Both the position numbers and the translations under genes were made by a program. From the NCBI RefSeq assembly GCF_905404315.1, contig NC_066276.1:10558001-10622000 (forward strand): a stretch of 64,000 nt of DNA. The letters run 5' to 3'. The notes below the pieces were generated by a model that was given only the letters and a program-made list of their open reading frames with translations, was not told the DNA's origin and did no database searches. The stretch comes from Leptidea sinapis (lineage: Eukaryota > Arthropoda > Insecta > Lepidoptera > Pieridae). Shown here piece after piece: positions 12,361 through 23,300 of the stretch (its first letter is position 1; every line of letters begins with the position of its first letter).

Positions 12361-12867
12361 ATCGGTGTCATCCGAGATAGGTTTTTAACTACATACATAG
12401 CTATAGGTGAGATGTGCTTGAGTCGTGTGGAGGCGAGAGGCGAGAGCGGGTCGCGGCGGAAGGACACCTATTCCTATCCTGCCTATCTTTGTCAGTATAA
12501 ATTAAATACTCTTATCTGTGACCTATATTGACATCAGCTGACAGCTGTATACTGTCAAATTAAATTGAGTACCTACCTAAATAAAAATAGTAATTTATTA
12601 ATAAAAACTAAATAGTTAAATAATGGTATACTATGATATTTATTTTGGTAGCATAACTAATATTTATTATTAATTGTATATGTGTGCACCGGCATCTTGC
12701 ACAAGCATTAAAAGTTATAATAATATTAATATCTAAGTTCAGGAGATAGGTACACAAACGTTTTTGTTTTTTAACTTGAGGGTGTTGAATTGGCTGTATG
12801 ACCCAACTAGCAGAAGTGTAGCTCACACTTGATTATAACTATCTAAAGCTTTACCAAACTTCACATC
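12361..12867 (+). promoter_or_regulatory. Upstream region of VPS51, likely promoter
   Basis: It contains a short GC-rich patch (about 12408-12470) in otherwise AT-rich DNA, 400-460 bp before the VPS51 start codon. No TATA box or initiator can be assigned with confidence, and a 5' UTR intron cannot be excluded. Confidence 0.3.
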
Positions 12868-14973
12868 ATGACTGATACGCAGAAGGAAATGGAAGAGAAC
12901 AGCTTAGATATTGATGGAGGCAATTTTAATTCGGAGATGTATTTGGATTGTCTTTTGAAGTGTGCCTCTTTGAGACAAGTTATGGACAAGGAAGCTGAAA
13001 TTGTAAATCAAAGCCAATACTTACAATCTGAAATGCAAACATTAGTATATGAAAATTATAATAAGTTTATATCTGCCACTGAAACGGTGCGCAAAATGCG
13101 TTCTGACTTTCAAATAATGCAGGAAGAAATGAATAAATTAAGTGAAAATATGAATAAAATAACAGCATTTAGTTCTCAGATATCTGAATCTCTAAAAGAC
13201 AGTGGTAATAATGTAAATAGACTCTGCAGTACCCGTCAGCTCCTAGACAAATTGCAGTTCCTATTCTTATTACCTACTCAGTTGAATACAGCAATACAAG
13301 AAAAAAGATACACAGATGCTGTCAATGATTATGTGCACGCTCAAAAAGTATTACATAAATATGGTGATCAGCCTTCATTCCAAAGCATTCAAACCGAATG
13401 TTCAGAAATAATTTGTGCCCTCAAGAAGAGTTTAAAGGAGAGGCTACTTAGTCCGGAGACCTCAGCTTCAGAGTTAGCAGAGAGTGTGGGTTTATTGAGG
13501 CAACTGCAAGAATCAGATTCATCACTTCAAGATATATTCTTGAATTGTGCAGAAAGTAGGCTTGACCAACATCTTAAAGTTTTAAGTGCAATGGTTGACA
13601 GTACAGATATATTAGCTTGGGTGGAAAAGTGCAACAATACATTGTTGGCTGATTTAGGGATTGTTATTTCTTGTTATGATGACATATTTCAAGATAAGCA
13701 TAGTGCTCACTTACCAGACTTTGCTCAAAAAGTGATGTCACAGGTGTTTAAACTATTTGAGGATGTTGTGAAAAGACCAGAAAATGCTGGAACAGAAATT
13801 TTGATAAGAGGGTTAGACAAATTCTTTAGAAAATTACAGGCAATGTCTCAGATTGTTTGTAGTGATGCAGTTTCCAGCAAAGCTCTAGATGTTGTAGTTC
13901 AATGTGTCAATCATAAAGCAAATCTACAAAAGCAAACTATTCAGGTTCAGTTTAAAGAAAATCTTATGAAAGTAAGACAATCTCTTGCCAGCAAGGGTAC
14001 TGAAAATGCTGATCTCAAAGATATATTAAATTCACTACAAGTACATTTAATGCAGAAAATTCAAGCATCACTTCTCGATTTAATGGCTTTCTTGCAGAGT
14101 AATTTGTCTTTTGGTTTGAAACCTTGGTGTGCCCAAGCAGTAGCTGAGGGATGCTGGAGAGTAATATCGGAGACATTGATTGATCTCTCCGAGATGGTTA
14201 AGCAAATGTCAGTCCTCCAATCATCAAATAATATCCCATTTGAACTGCTTCTTGTTTTGGCAAAGTTATGCTTGGACATGCAAGAACCGGGAGTGACAAC
14301 ATTACATACCCACCTTACCAAACTTTTAGAGGAATCAGCACCTGGTACAACCTTTGAAAAAAAAGATACTAATAGCATCATGGTGAATTTATCAACTGCT
14401 GCCCAATCTGCATTAGATTGTGAAGTTGTCTACATTGGACAAATGGCAGCACAGATGTTGAGAGTGTCTGTACTTGCTCGTGATTGGCTCCGTGCACCAG
14501 AACCTAGAGGTCCGAGAGCTGTTTGCAGAAGAGTAGTGGAAACTCTTGCTAGTGCAGATAGTGCAGCAAGCCAACTGTTCCCAACAAGCTTAAAGCCATC
14601 AAGTGACTCAAGTAGACGAACAATTTGGTCCAGAGCTCCATCATCATTTTCACCAATTAATAGATTATTCTCTGAAAGAATAGAAGTGTTTAGTCCAGCA
14701 GGAGCTGATAGAGCAGCTTTGTCAAATGGTGCACTAAAAGTTGCATTAAAAGCTTTGGTGGAATGTGTAAGATTGCGTACTTTCAGTCGCCATGGACTCC
14801 AACAATTACAAGTTGATGTACATTTCCTTCAACAAAGATTGTCATGTATGGGTACTGATGAGAGGCTACTGAATGCACTATTAGAAGATGCTTTAGCATC
14901 AGCACAACTAAGGTGTGTTGATCCACAGCTTATGGAACCAAGTATTGTTGATATTATATGTGAACGAGGATGA
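12868..14973 (+). CDS. VPS51: VPS51, GARP/EARP tethering complex subunit
   Basis: Vps51 (fat-free in Drosophila, ANG2 in older human naming) is a subunit of the GARP and EARP tethering complexes, which capture endosome-derived vesicles at the trans-Golgi or recycling endosomes and bind SNAREs. The 701-residue frame has the family N-terminal helical region at about residues 24-110, with the strongly conserved MQTLVYENYNKFISAT (56-71). It ends with the family's MEPS.VD.ICERG-type tail. The human protein is about 780 residues, so this is slightly short but complete at both ends. The start codon has A at -3 and the protein begins with an acidic segment. The frame is uninterrupted, unusual next to the multi-exon neighbours, yet no 3' poly(A) tract marks it as a retrocopy. 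Neighbours are repeats only. Confidence 0.95.
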   Translation: MTDTQKEMEENSLDIDGGNFNSEMYLDCLLKCASLRQVMDKEAEIVNQSQYLQSEMQTLVYENYNKFISATETVRKMRSDFQIMQEEMNKLSENMNKITAFSSQISESLKDSGNNVNRLCSTRQLLDKLQFLFLLPTQLNTAIQEKRYTDAVNDYVHAQKVLHKYGDQPSFQSIQTECSEIICALKKSLKERLLSPETSASELAESVGLLRQLQESDSSLQDIFLNCAESRLDQHLKVLSAMVDSTDILAWVEKCNNTLLADLGIVISCYDDIFQDKHSAHLPDFAQKVMSQVFKLFEDVVKRPENAGTEILIRGLDKFFRKLQAMSQIVCSDAVSSKALDVVVQCVNHKANLQKQTIQVQFKENLMKVRQSLASKGTENADLKDILNSLQVHLMQKIQASLLDLMAFLQSNLSFGLKPWCAQAVAEGCWRVISETLIDLSEMVKQMSVLQSSNNIPFELLLVLAKLCLDMQEPGVTTLHTHLTKLLEESAPGTTFEKKDTNSIMVNLSTAAQSALDCEVVYIGQMAAQMLRVSVLARDWLRAPEPRGPRAVCRRVVETLASADSAASQLFPTSLKPSSDSSRRTIWSRAPSSFSPINRLFSERIEVFSPAGADRAALSNGALKVALKALVECVRLRTFSRHGLQQLQVDVHFLQQRLSCMGTDERLLNALLEDALASAQLRCVDPQLMEPSIVDIICERG

Positions 14974-15129
14974 ATTTTATGGATGCTTTAATTTATAAGA
15001 AAGTTATTTGTTAGAAATCCATATTAATACAATATTAGTTTATAAGTTCAAATGACTAAAGCACTATTTTATAATATTATATTTATATGACAGTATATTA
15101 TATTCATGTAGGTACCAAGGTTTATTATA

Positions 15130-15135
15130 AATAAA
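15130..15135 (+). terminator. VPS51 polyadenylation signal
   Basis: AATAAA lies 157 bp after the stop codon, followed by a T-rich stretch near 15147-15160. It is the first canonical hexamer downstream of the gene. Confidence 0.6.
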
Positions 15136-17594
15136 AACCACCATACTTTTGTATTTTATTGTAACCCAATAATGAAAATTGCAGCATATTAAAAATAAAG
15201 ATATCTACTCAATATATATTTTATTTAAATGCACCTAGAAATTAATTCCACATGACATTATCTACATCTATTGAAAGGTTAGTTAGGAGTTAATTAAAAT
15301 TAAAAACAATTATTACATCAACTACAACTAAAACAGATTAATAATTTGGTCATATAATATATATTAAAAATTTTGAAAAGACGTAATACATAACATTCTA
15401 AAAATGAAGACAGATCGTCATCCAAAATAGTGTTGTATTTTTGGTTTGTTCTGAATAATTATTATTACTTAATTGTATTTCAATTTTCTTTTTAGCCTAC
15501 TGTGATATATTTCTAAAAATATACAATTAACATACAAGACATCCATAATTTTGTCGAAATATTCTAACATCTAGAAATCAGCAACACTAGGGGGGGAAGC
15601 TCATAATATTGGTACTGACTATAAAGTTTGCCACTCCTTTTGAATTATCAAGCTCGTAACATTTATGTTATCATTTGACCTTAAAACTACAAAAACATCA
15701 ACATAGAATGACCAACAAGTGTCACTAATAATTCACATCAAGTTAACATTCATTTTATTAATAAGATACTAATAATGTGAAGATCGAAAAAACATCTAAA
15801 AGATAAAATTATATTTTTCGATTTTTACAAATTACAACACGTTAACATTGAGGGTTATGCCTATGTTTATTGAAGTGAAAACGGCTATAAAATGTTAAAC
15901 TCGCGTCAGGACACGTGGCCTGATCGAAAATTCGTAAGACGTTGACATTTTGGATGAAAGATTTATGCTTCGCACTAATTACAGTTCGGCTATTTCAAAT
16001 GAATGATCATACGGTCATAGGACCAGTGATTGAATTATTGTATAATATTTTTACAGTTTATTATGGATGAAACTTGATTTTTCTGAGAGATAAACTGTAA
16101 AAATGTAAAATAATTGTAATAGTTCTGAACAGTTATATTTTTTATGTTATATAAATTGTCATTTGTACGATAGCGCAATAAAAGAATATTGTATTTAACC
16201 ACATAAATGATAGTATATACTGATAAGTAAAGCAATTCGTGTGAAATTATTCCCTAACCATTCCAAAATAAATGCACAACGTTAATGTTCAAGTTTTCAC
16301 TTCCACCGGCTCTCCCGGATTGCAACCGGTTTTTTTAATGGCAATAACACATAGTATAACCACTTATAACTAATCAAAGCTGAAATGCTCTGTCATATCT
16401 ATGAAAATCAAATAAATTTACCTGAAAAGACCAGTTTTGATATGTTAAAATTTACATAAGGAAATCTGGCATAGGTTTCTGTTTGTATCAATGAATTGTC
16501 AATATATTATTACATACAAAAGCAATGAAGTAAACATTTTGAAAATTTAATGCAAGAGTGCTGAAAACATGTACTTTTCATGCTTTTCTCTGCAAATTTC
16601 TGCCATCGAGCCGACTACAGTATTCCCTAACCGACATGACATAGATTAATGAGTTAAAGCCAGCATTTTGTAAGACCCCAGATATGGCAGATATTCAAGT
16701 GCGGATTTTTACACTCTGCATCAGGATTTGCACATTGTTACATCCTTACTGGTTGCTAGCCAGAACAAGAAATATAAGCAGATCTTGGAGAGTTATTATT
16801 GGGTATAATCATCAGCTCGGGAATATATAATTTTCTTTGAAGACATTGGTCTAGAAATAGGTGTATTCAAACTGATATATACATATTTTTAAAGTGGGTG
16901 TAAAAAAAGTCTTAAATCTAAATTGGCGATCTCAAAATATGTTATACACATTGCAAAACGTGAACAAATTGATTAAAATAATACAACAAAATTAAAAAAA
17001 ATGTCAAATAGATTTACAAATAAAATAAATGATACATAATATAACAAATTTGTAATAGGTTATTAACCAACTGTCTCACAAGTCGATGTTATGATGGCTT
17101 GAGACTAATAAGTTAAGTTGAAACATAAAATAAGTTGTTGCAACAATACAAAAAATTGGTAGAGATTATTAAGAAAAGAAGACAGGATATAATACAATTA
17201 TTACATATCTACATTTTAAGTAATACATATTTTTCACAGATACAAAATTTTATTTGTATTAATATGACTATTTTATAACTTTTATCTGATAAGGCTATGG
17301 GGTATTCGCTGTAACCATAAGCCTTGTATACTAGCGTAATAGACAAACACTCTCCTCATTACGGCGAGACTAAATTTATAATGTTCATTGTGTGCTTGTT
17401 TTACAGATGTGTTAGTGAAGTGTGTAGTATTTTGCTTTTGGTCAATCCCTATGACAAATATTGATAAAAAGCGTCATATTCACGTATTGTTTATTATCTA
17501 ACACATATTTTCTTAAATGATTATAATCTTAAGAAAATAAACGTCTTGGTCTTCTCATATTATTATATATTCGTATTGAAGTATCAGTATTTAC
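15136..17594. other. Spacer with a SINE-like repeat, no gene seen
   Basis: AT-rich. The part 15885-16345 is a repeat shared with 41205-41490. No convincing exon for the THAP-like gene to the right was found here by eye. Confidence 0.45.
15885..16345 (+). repeat. SINE-like repeat S, copy with insertion
   Basis: Shares CTCGCGTCAGGACACGTGGC-type sequence, CTGATCGAAAATTCGTAA, GATGAAAGATTTAT and AATGATCATACGG blocks with 41205-41490, and the last blocks with 53660-53765. Here the tRNA-like part is interrupted by about 250 bp of AT-rich sequence (about 16040-16290) before the end AAGTTTTCACTTCC..GGCAATAAC. Confidence 0.6.
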
Positions 17595-17665
17595 CTGTGA
17601 AATGTTTCTTTAGTTGGATTGTTGTTATATGCAACAACACAATCTAATACAGAACACGACACCAT
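17595..17665 (-). CDS. THAP-like first coding exon (partial gene)
   Basis: On the minus strand a start codon at 17665 opens 23 codons plus 2 bases and runs into a good donor, CACAG|GTAAAT. The peptide has the pattern of a THAP zinc-finger start: MVSCSVLDC (C-x4-C), a short basic/polar loop, then ETFH with the split codon able to give the usual FHR. THAP domains are DNA-binding C2CH fingers found in transcription factors and in P-element-type transposases. I could not find the exon carrying the conserved W, the second Cys-His pair or the AVP motif between 15.0 and 17.6 kb. The exon may be an orphan, a transposon relic or chance. Confidence 0.35.
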
Positions 17666-18578
17666 TATATTTTTTATTTAATATCCGTTAAAACACAGAA
17701 CAATAACGATAAAATCACTAAAATTAAAATGCGTTCCAATTTGACAGGAGACTAATGGACTCTAAATTGTTTCAAAACGGTCTTGATCTATTCCGTCTCT
17801 TTTTCACACCTCGGTTTTTATGTAAGGATAGTTATCTCACTTTCACACAGGGTCCATCTATAACGCTAGTATACTAAGTTTATGCTTGCAACTGACTTTA
17901 ATCGGAGTGAAACCACAGCTTAGATTTGCTTTATTAAAAGCTATAAATATTGAAAAGAAAAGATGAAAGTGATTTTTGAATTTCGAGCGCTCGATTTCAA
18001 GAAGAGCGGTTGAGAATAATTGAAATACATGACATTTTATAAAATCATTTTTGGGTTGTTTCCCGAATAATGTTGACGAATTGTCGTTTCTGTTTTGTTC
18101 ACATATTGTAAAGGATCCGAATAGGAAGTGATCTTCACCCATCAGTTCAATGGATGAAAAGTATTTAGCATCAAATTTAATATGTTAAAAAAATATGGAG
18201 TTGACTGTCTGAAAAAATTCTATCTGGATATAGATAGGAAGATTAGCAATAAAATATTTCTTTTAAGATTGCACTCATTCTTTTAGGAGACAAATAATAT
18301 ACCGATCCAAAGTATCAAGCCTCTATAATATACAAATGTTAGATTTACTATCTTCTGTCATAACTATTAGGTCGACAGCTTTGATCTTATCTGTTTACCA
18401 TATAAACCTTATGCGATAGCCTGCAAAAATTTGTTGTGAATTGTTAATAATTTTTTAATAAATTCTAACCTTCTTGATAGAAAGTTTAAGACTACTATTC
18501 GCCATACATTTTTTAACAGATTCAAACTGACATTAAATACTTTTCAAAGAGAGAGTGATGGCAAATCTCAATCTTTAT

Positions 18579-18580
<2 letters not shown>

Positions 18581-18609
<29 letters not shown>
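18581..18609. repeat. (AT)n microsatellite
   Basis: A perfect AT dinucleotide run of about 29 bp. Such runs often begin lepidopteran Helitron-like repeats, and the sequence to the right has that flavour. Confidence 0.9.
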
Positions 18610-18611
<2 letters not shown>

Positions 18612-19854
18612 GAAAATGGTCTTTGTTTGAAGCTCAATCACGTCTAAACCACTGATCGTATCGACATGAAACTACCGCCATTCGATGCGAAATTTATTCT
18701 AGATTCTTTAAAATTCGCCCAGCGAAGAGGGCGAGAACGGCTAGTTCAATATAAAGAAGAAACGGTAAACAAAATCCAGCCAAAGGTCATACTCTTCTTC
18801 ACTAGCCTTTGGGAAACGTATATACCATAACCTTACAATATACTAGCATATAGATGAACAAAGCGTACGAGATAGAAGGACATCTCTAACGGAGATACAG
18901 CAAGATAGAAAAGGTAAGCGAATCTATTGTTACTGTAACTGATTTTGATTTGACGAGTCGCAAACAGTCAGCCACGCTTGGCATTAGCCTCTTAGTTTTT
19001 TAAATACTAGGCCACTAACTAAAACACATTCACAAATCAAAATTGGTCACACATTACTGGGCTGGGCGAGTCTATGGTATCAGTTAATTATTATTCTCGA
19101 CCATTTTTGAAGTATTCATATCAGCTGCAAGCAAAAGTCGACAAGATGCTATTTAGCTAGTTATATTTGTTATAATTGAATGAAATAAAAGAGTTCACAT
19201 TAAAAACAATAGTGCAAGTATTTGAAGATGGTAAGAGTATTATATTGAAAAGGAAATGGTGTAACAATTTAACATACCTATAATAACAGTGGGCTAGAAG
19301 ATAATGTACCCTGTGTTAAAAACAAAAGAGTGATCTTTCATGGATTTTAATTTAATTGAGCTCTATTTCAAATAGTCAACATTACCTGATGGGTGCAATT
19401 GGCAAATTATACATTTCTAGTACAGTCCAGCTATTACCCATATTTTTAGACTTAACTATAATAATGAATATATTAAGATGGTGTCAGTATATTTAAAATA
19501 TTTCTGGTTGCAAGACCTTTTTTTTAAATGACCTCAATAAGCGATGTGAGTAAAGATTCTGGATTATGGCATGACTATCCTGTCTTAGCACCCCATAATA
19601 AATACGAGCATATTTATTACGTTACCATATATACATCTCTAAATAAATGAGTACAGACTAAACTTGAACAAATATATGAAACCAAAACCTTTAAAATAAT
19701 CGATTGCAAAACAGTTCATTAAAACTAAATACATTAAATTATAAACATAAATTATATTTTCTTACTATACCTACAATTAGAACGAATTGACAAAATACAT
19801 ATCATTATCCACTTTCCTTATCAGTCACCGATGCTGGACTCAGAAAAATATGAT

Positions 19855-19860
19855 TTTATT
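19855..19860 (-). terminator. Zinc-finger gene polyadenylation signal
   Basis: AATAAA on the minus strand about 145 bp after the stop codon at 20006. First canonical hexamer downstream of the last exon. Confidence 0.5.
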
Positions 19861-20005
19861 TTATCAAACATGTTGATTGTAAAAATATAATGGTCCGTCT
19901 GTTACCTATGAGCGCTCGCAGCGACTTCAAACAGCACAAGCAATCATTCTGACTTAATCTATCCATATAAAATATTGGAATCTACTCAGTCCAATTTAAG
20001 CCACA

Positions 20006-20352
20006 TTACTTATTCGGTCTATCCGTAAATTTCTTTACCTTCTCATTGTCAGTCAGTGCCGGCGCTTTATTTGCTGTACTTCTTCGTGTAGTTTTTGTTG
20101 TGTTAACAATTTTTGTTGCATTACTATTATTTACGTTAGATTTTCGTGTTTCCGCACCTATTTTGGATTTTTGTAATGTGGTAACATTTTGCGCTGAGGG
20201 CTTTGGTTGTGCAATTGGTTTTGGCTTGTCTGGAGGCGGGGAGCGATGTTTCCTTCTCCGGGGAGGTGTGTGAGCTAACACTGTGTGTCGAGATAGTAAT
20301 GCATCACTGCTGAATAGCTGGCCACAGTCACACCTGTATTCTATTTCTTTAC
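20006..20352 (-). CDS. Zinc-finger gene exon 4 (last)
   Basis: The acceptor is AATTTCAG. Exon 3's final C joins GT to keep the frame. It codes 114 further residues: YRCDCGQLF..H....H, a C2H2 finger with only one residue between the cysteines, then a Pro/Arg/Lys-rich tail that may bind nucleic acid or carry a nuclear localisation signal. The stop is TAA at 20006. Confidence 0.8.
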
Positions 20353-23300
20353 CTGAAATTAAATTTAAAATAATTATTGGATGCTCATTGTTTCTGCGAA
20401 ATGTAGGTACAATAATATGTACCATGTATGTATGTATATGTAGCGGAACGCGCAGCGAGGAAGGGTCGAGAGATTGTGTTTGTCCGACGCGGTTCGTGTG
20501 TAGTCGGTTTATAGGCAAACGCCACTGATATAACTGAGTTTTGTGATTTGTGCGATATACATTTTATCATACTTTCTTTTATATACACAGGGGCGTTTAA
20601 TTTACACAAACTCTATACTCCAAATTCGCAAATTCGTCAACTGTTTTCAATTAAGCTGTTTTAGCGAGGTATTCAATTTCTTCAATTATTGCGAGTTTCG
20701 GGCGAAGACGTTGATTGAATTTATTAGCTTATTATGTTCAACAGGTTTTTTCGTTGAAGAAAAACAGTTAATTCGTTAACGAATATAAAACTGTTAATAA
20801 TAACAGTTTATTGATTTAACGACCACCTCTACCAGCCAGTCGGAACTCACGAGCGAACAATGATGGACGCGCGTTTTGTTGCCACCTACTTCACAGTTCC
20901 GACCGATATTTCAAAAATTAAGCAATGCATATTAAAGGTCATTGCGATCGAAATTTATTTTTTTAAGCTTCCTAAAACATACTGAAACAGTCTAATTTAA
21001 AGTGATTATTATTATAATAAAATTATTGCCATTCATGATAGCTAACTATTTATTTCCTATAAACTAAGTAGGTTTGACTATGTCGTGGTCTTCCAACGCA
21101 TATATTACAATTACTTAGATTTGACCATGAAAGAATATTGATCGATTACCTAACTATTTATATTATGGGAAAAACTAAGCTATTTTTATAAGATGGCCTT
21201 ATACTAGGTAGGTAGACTTTTAGGTAAAGAAGTCAACCCTAATTTCATCAGAAGAGGTAAGAGTCACGCGATAGAAAGAGAGGCAACATCTAGATAAATA
21301 AAAATGTAGGTTAGTATCGCTGTGCGATCTGAATTACACATTATTGTATGACCGCAGGAGTACCAAACCTTATTTCTTTAATTGATTTTACGGAATGAGA
21401 CTTATTATTCAGGACCCGAGTCGAGAAGCGACCATTCACCCTCTCCGCGTTCCCCACCCCGCCGTCGTCCTGTTAGTAGCGTTAGCATCTTAGCACACTA
21501 AAATTATTATATTGATTAAATGGGCCATAAATCGTAAGCACTAAGTTTAAAAAAAGTTTATAGTAAACCAAAGATGCGAAATTTTACTTTCTACAATAAT
21601 GGTTTATAATAAATTAACTTTTGCCATAAAGTGCACAGTTTCCGAGATATCGGCCAAAAATGTTTTTTTCAAGACCTCCACCTGTATCTGGCAGTATTTG
21701 GCTGATTTTATGCTCAGTAAGTGACCCTAAGCCTTAGAAAAAAAGATTGGATTGAGAATTTAGTGCGAGGTTAAAATATTCTATTTTTACTGGCCTATTT
21801 GATACCGCTTTTGTTGAGTTTTTCAATGGTGACAGTCCGTCAGCTTATTCAGCTTAGACAAGACTGATGAACAATTCGAAAATTTGAGTGATTTTTTGAA
21901 TACGAGTTCCGACGCGGAACTAACGGGGCAGAAACAGCTCAAAAAATATATAAAGGTATGTATAGGTATGGGTCATCATTTGACTGATCTGCAGAAAGAA
22001 CCGCGTGTGGAAGCTTGTGTTGCCTTGTTGAATCGATACAAAAATGAAGGAATATTGGATTGAATTGTGGCATGCGATGAAATGTTTTCTTTAGGGTAAC
22101 AGGGTTCAGATTCTACAACAGTGCCCTTAGCAAAGCTTAGGTACCAATAAAAAGGTTTTTTTATATAGATCGCCAAACCCCAGAAATTAAACGCGAGTCG
22201 TTAGAGCGGAAAGTTCGTGGGCACTCTTTTCTGAGATAGTACGTGGGTGATCATAATTGAATATCTCAACCATAGAGCTACTGTTACTGGTTCTTTATAC
22301 ACACAACAGATAAAATACAAACTCGGTAATAAATTCGCAAGAAACACCGAGGCAAACTAGCAAAAATTTTTTTGTACCAGAAATGCTGGGCGTCGAGATA
22401 CTTGATATTCGGCATATTATATTTACCCGACCTAGCTTTCAGTGATTTCTATCTATTTCCATCATTGAAGGATTATTTCAAAGCATATAAATTTATATAA
22501 GCATATAAGTGATGAAGCCTTAGTCGCTGAAGGTGTGAAGGATGAAGTTTTTAAAAGGAACTTTTAAGTTTCGATAAACGATTATTCCATGCTAAAATAC
22601 GAACTGCGTGGGACAACAATAGATATAGAATGCTGGTTGTTCACTTACCCTAACCTAAGATTATATGCAGAAGGTGTATAGTATATAATTATTCTATATA
22701 ATATTGAAGGTTTACTTACGTTTACGAATATTCTGCGGAGTTTCTATTTTTTGCTTGCCTAATGATTTCCTTTTCGCTATACCGTTAAGAGATTTCCGTT
22801 TTTCACATAATGATTTCTTTACTACTTTCTTGTCATAATTCAATCCAGTTTTCTCAAGAGTTTTTTTTGGAAAAGAGTATTTGATATCCTTATCAGAATC
22901 TTTCATTATTATGTCCTTTTGGAGATTTTTCGTAGTTTTCGTATCAATCTGTTTTGATTTGAGTCTTGGTAGTTTTGATGTATGTTTGGAATTTGATTTA
23001 TTTAAATCTTTCAAAGTAGGTGAAAATAATGAATTACATCTTTGGCTTTGGACTTTCATAAACTTTTCCTTGACACTTTCTTCTGGCTTATAGTCTGGAT
23101 TCAACATATATCTAATTTCATCATCATCACTTGATTCCGTAACTGTTTTGGTATCATCTGCTGGTAAACGAACATTCGACGATTTTAATTTTTTTGTAAC
23201 AATAACTTCCATTATCTCTTTAACACTCTTCTTCTTGGGTGTGGGTGAATTTTCTGTAGATTGTATTTCAATGGGTTCTTTTTTTGGTACAGGTGTGTCA

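Larger units (their letters stand above)
17874..20005. other. Spacer, no gene seen
   Basis: It holds a minus-strand 94-codon ORF at 17858-18142 with no recognisable domain, an (AT)n tract at 18581-18609, a Helitron-like segment right of it (about 18610-18755), and a 12-bp tRNA-SINE scrap near 19829. Confidence 0.45.

Noticed and set aside
14061..14381. 106-codon minus ORF
   Set aside because: Lies wholly inside VPS51 on the opposite strand without family features.
17858..18142. 94-codon minus ORF as a gene
   Set aside because: No domain, composition like surrounding spacer, no splice or poly(A) context.
20046..20779. + strand ORFs opposite the last zinc-finger exon and in intron 3
   Set aside because: Shadows of exon 4 or chance ORFs crossing its acceptor.
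22712..22714. TAA as the end of the zinc-finger protein
   Set aside because: It overlaps a strong donor whose partner exon keeps frame and adds another finger; kept only as a possible intron-retention isoform.
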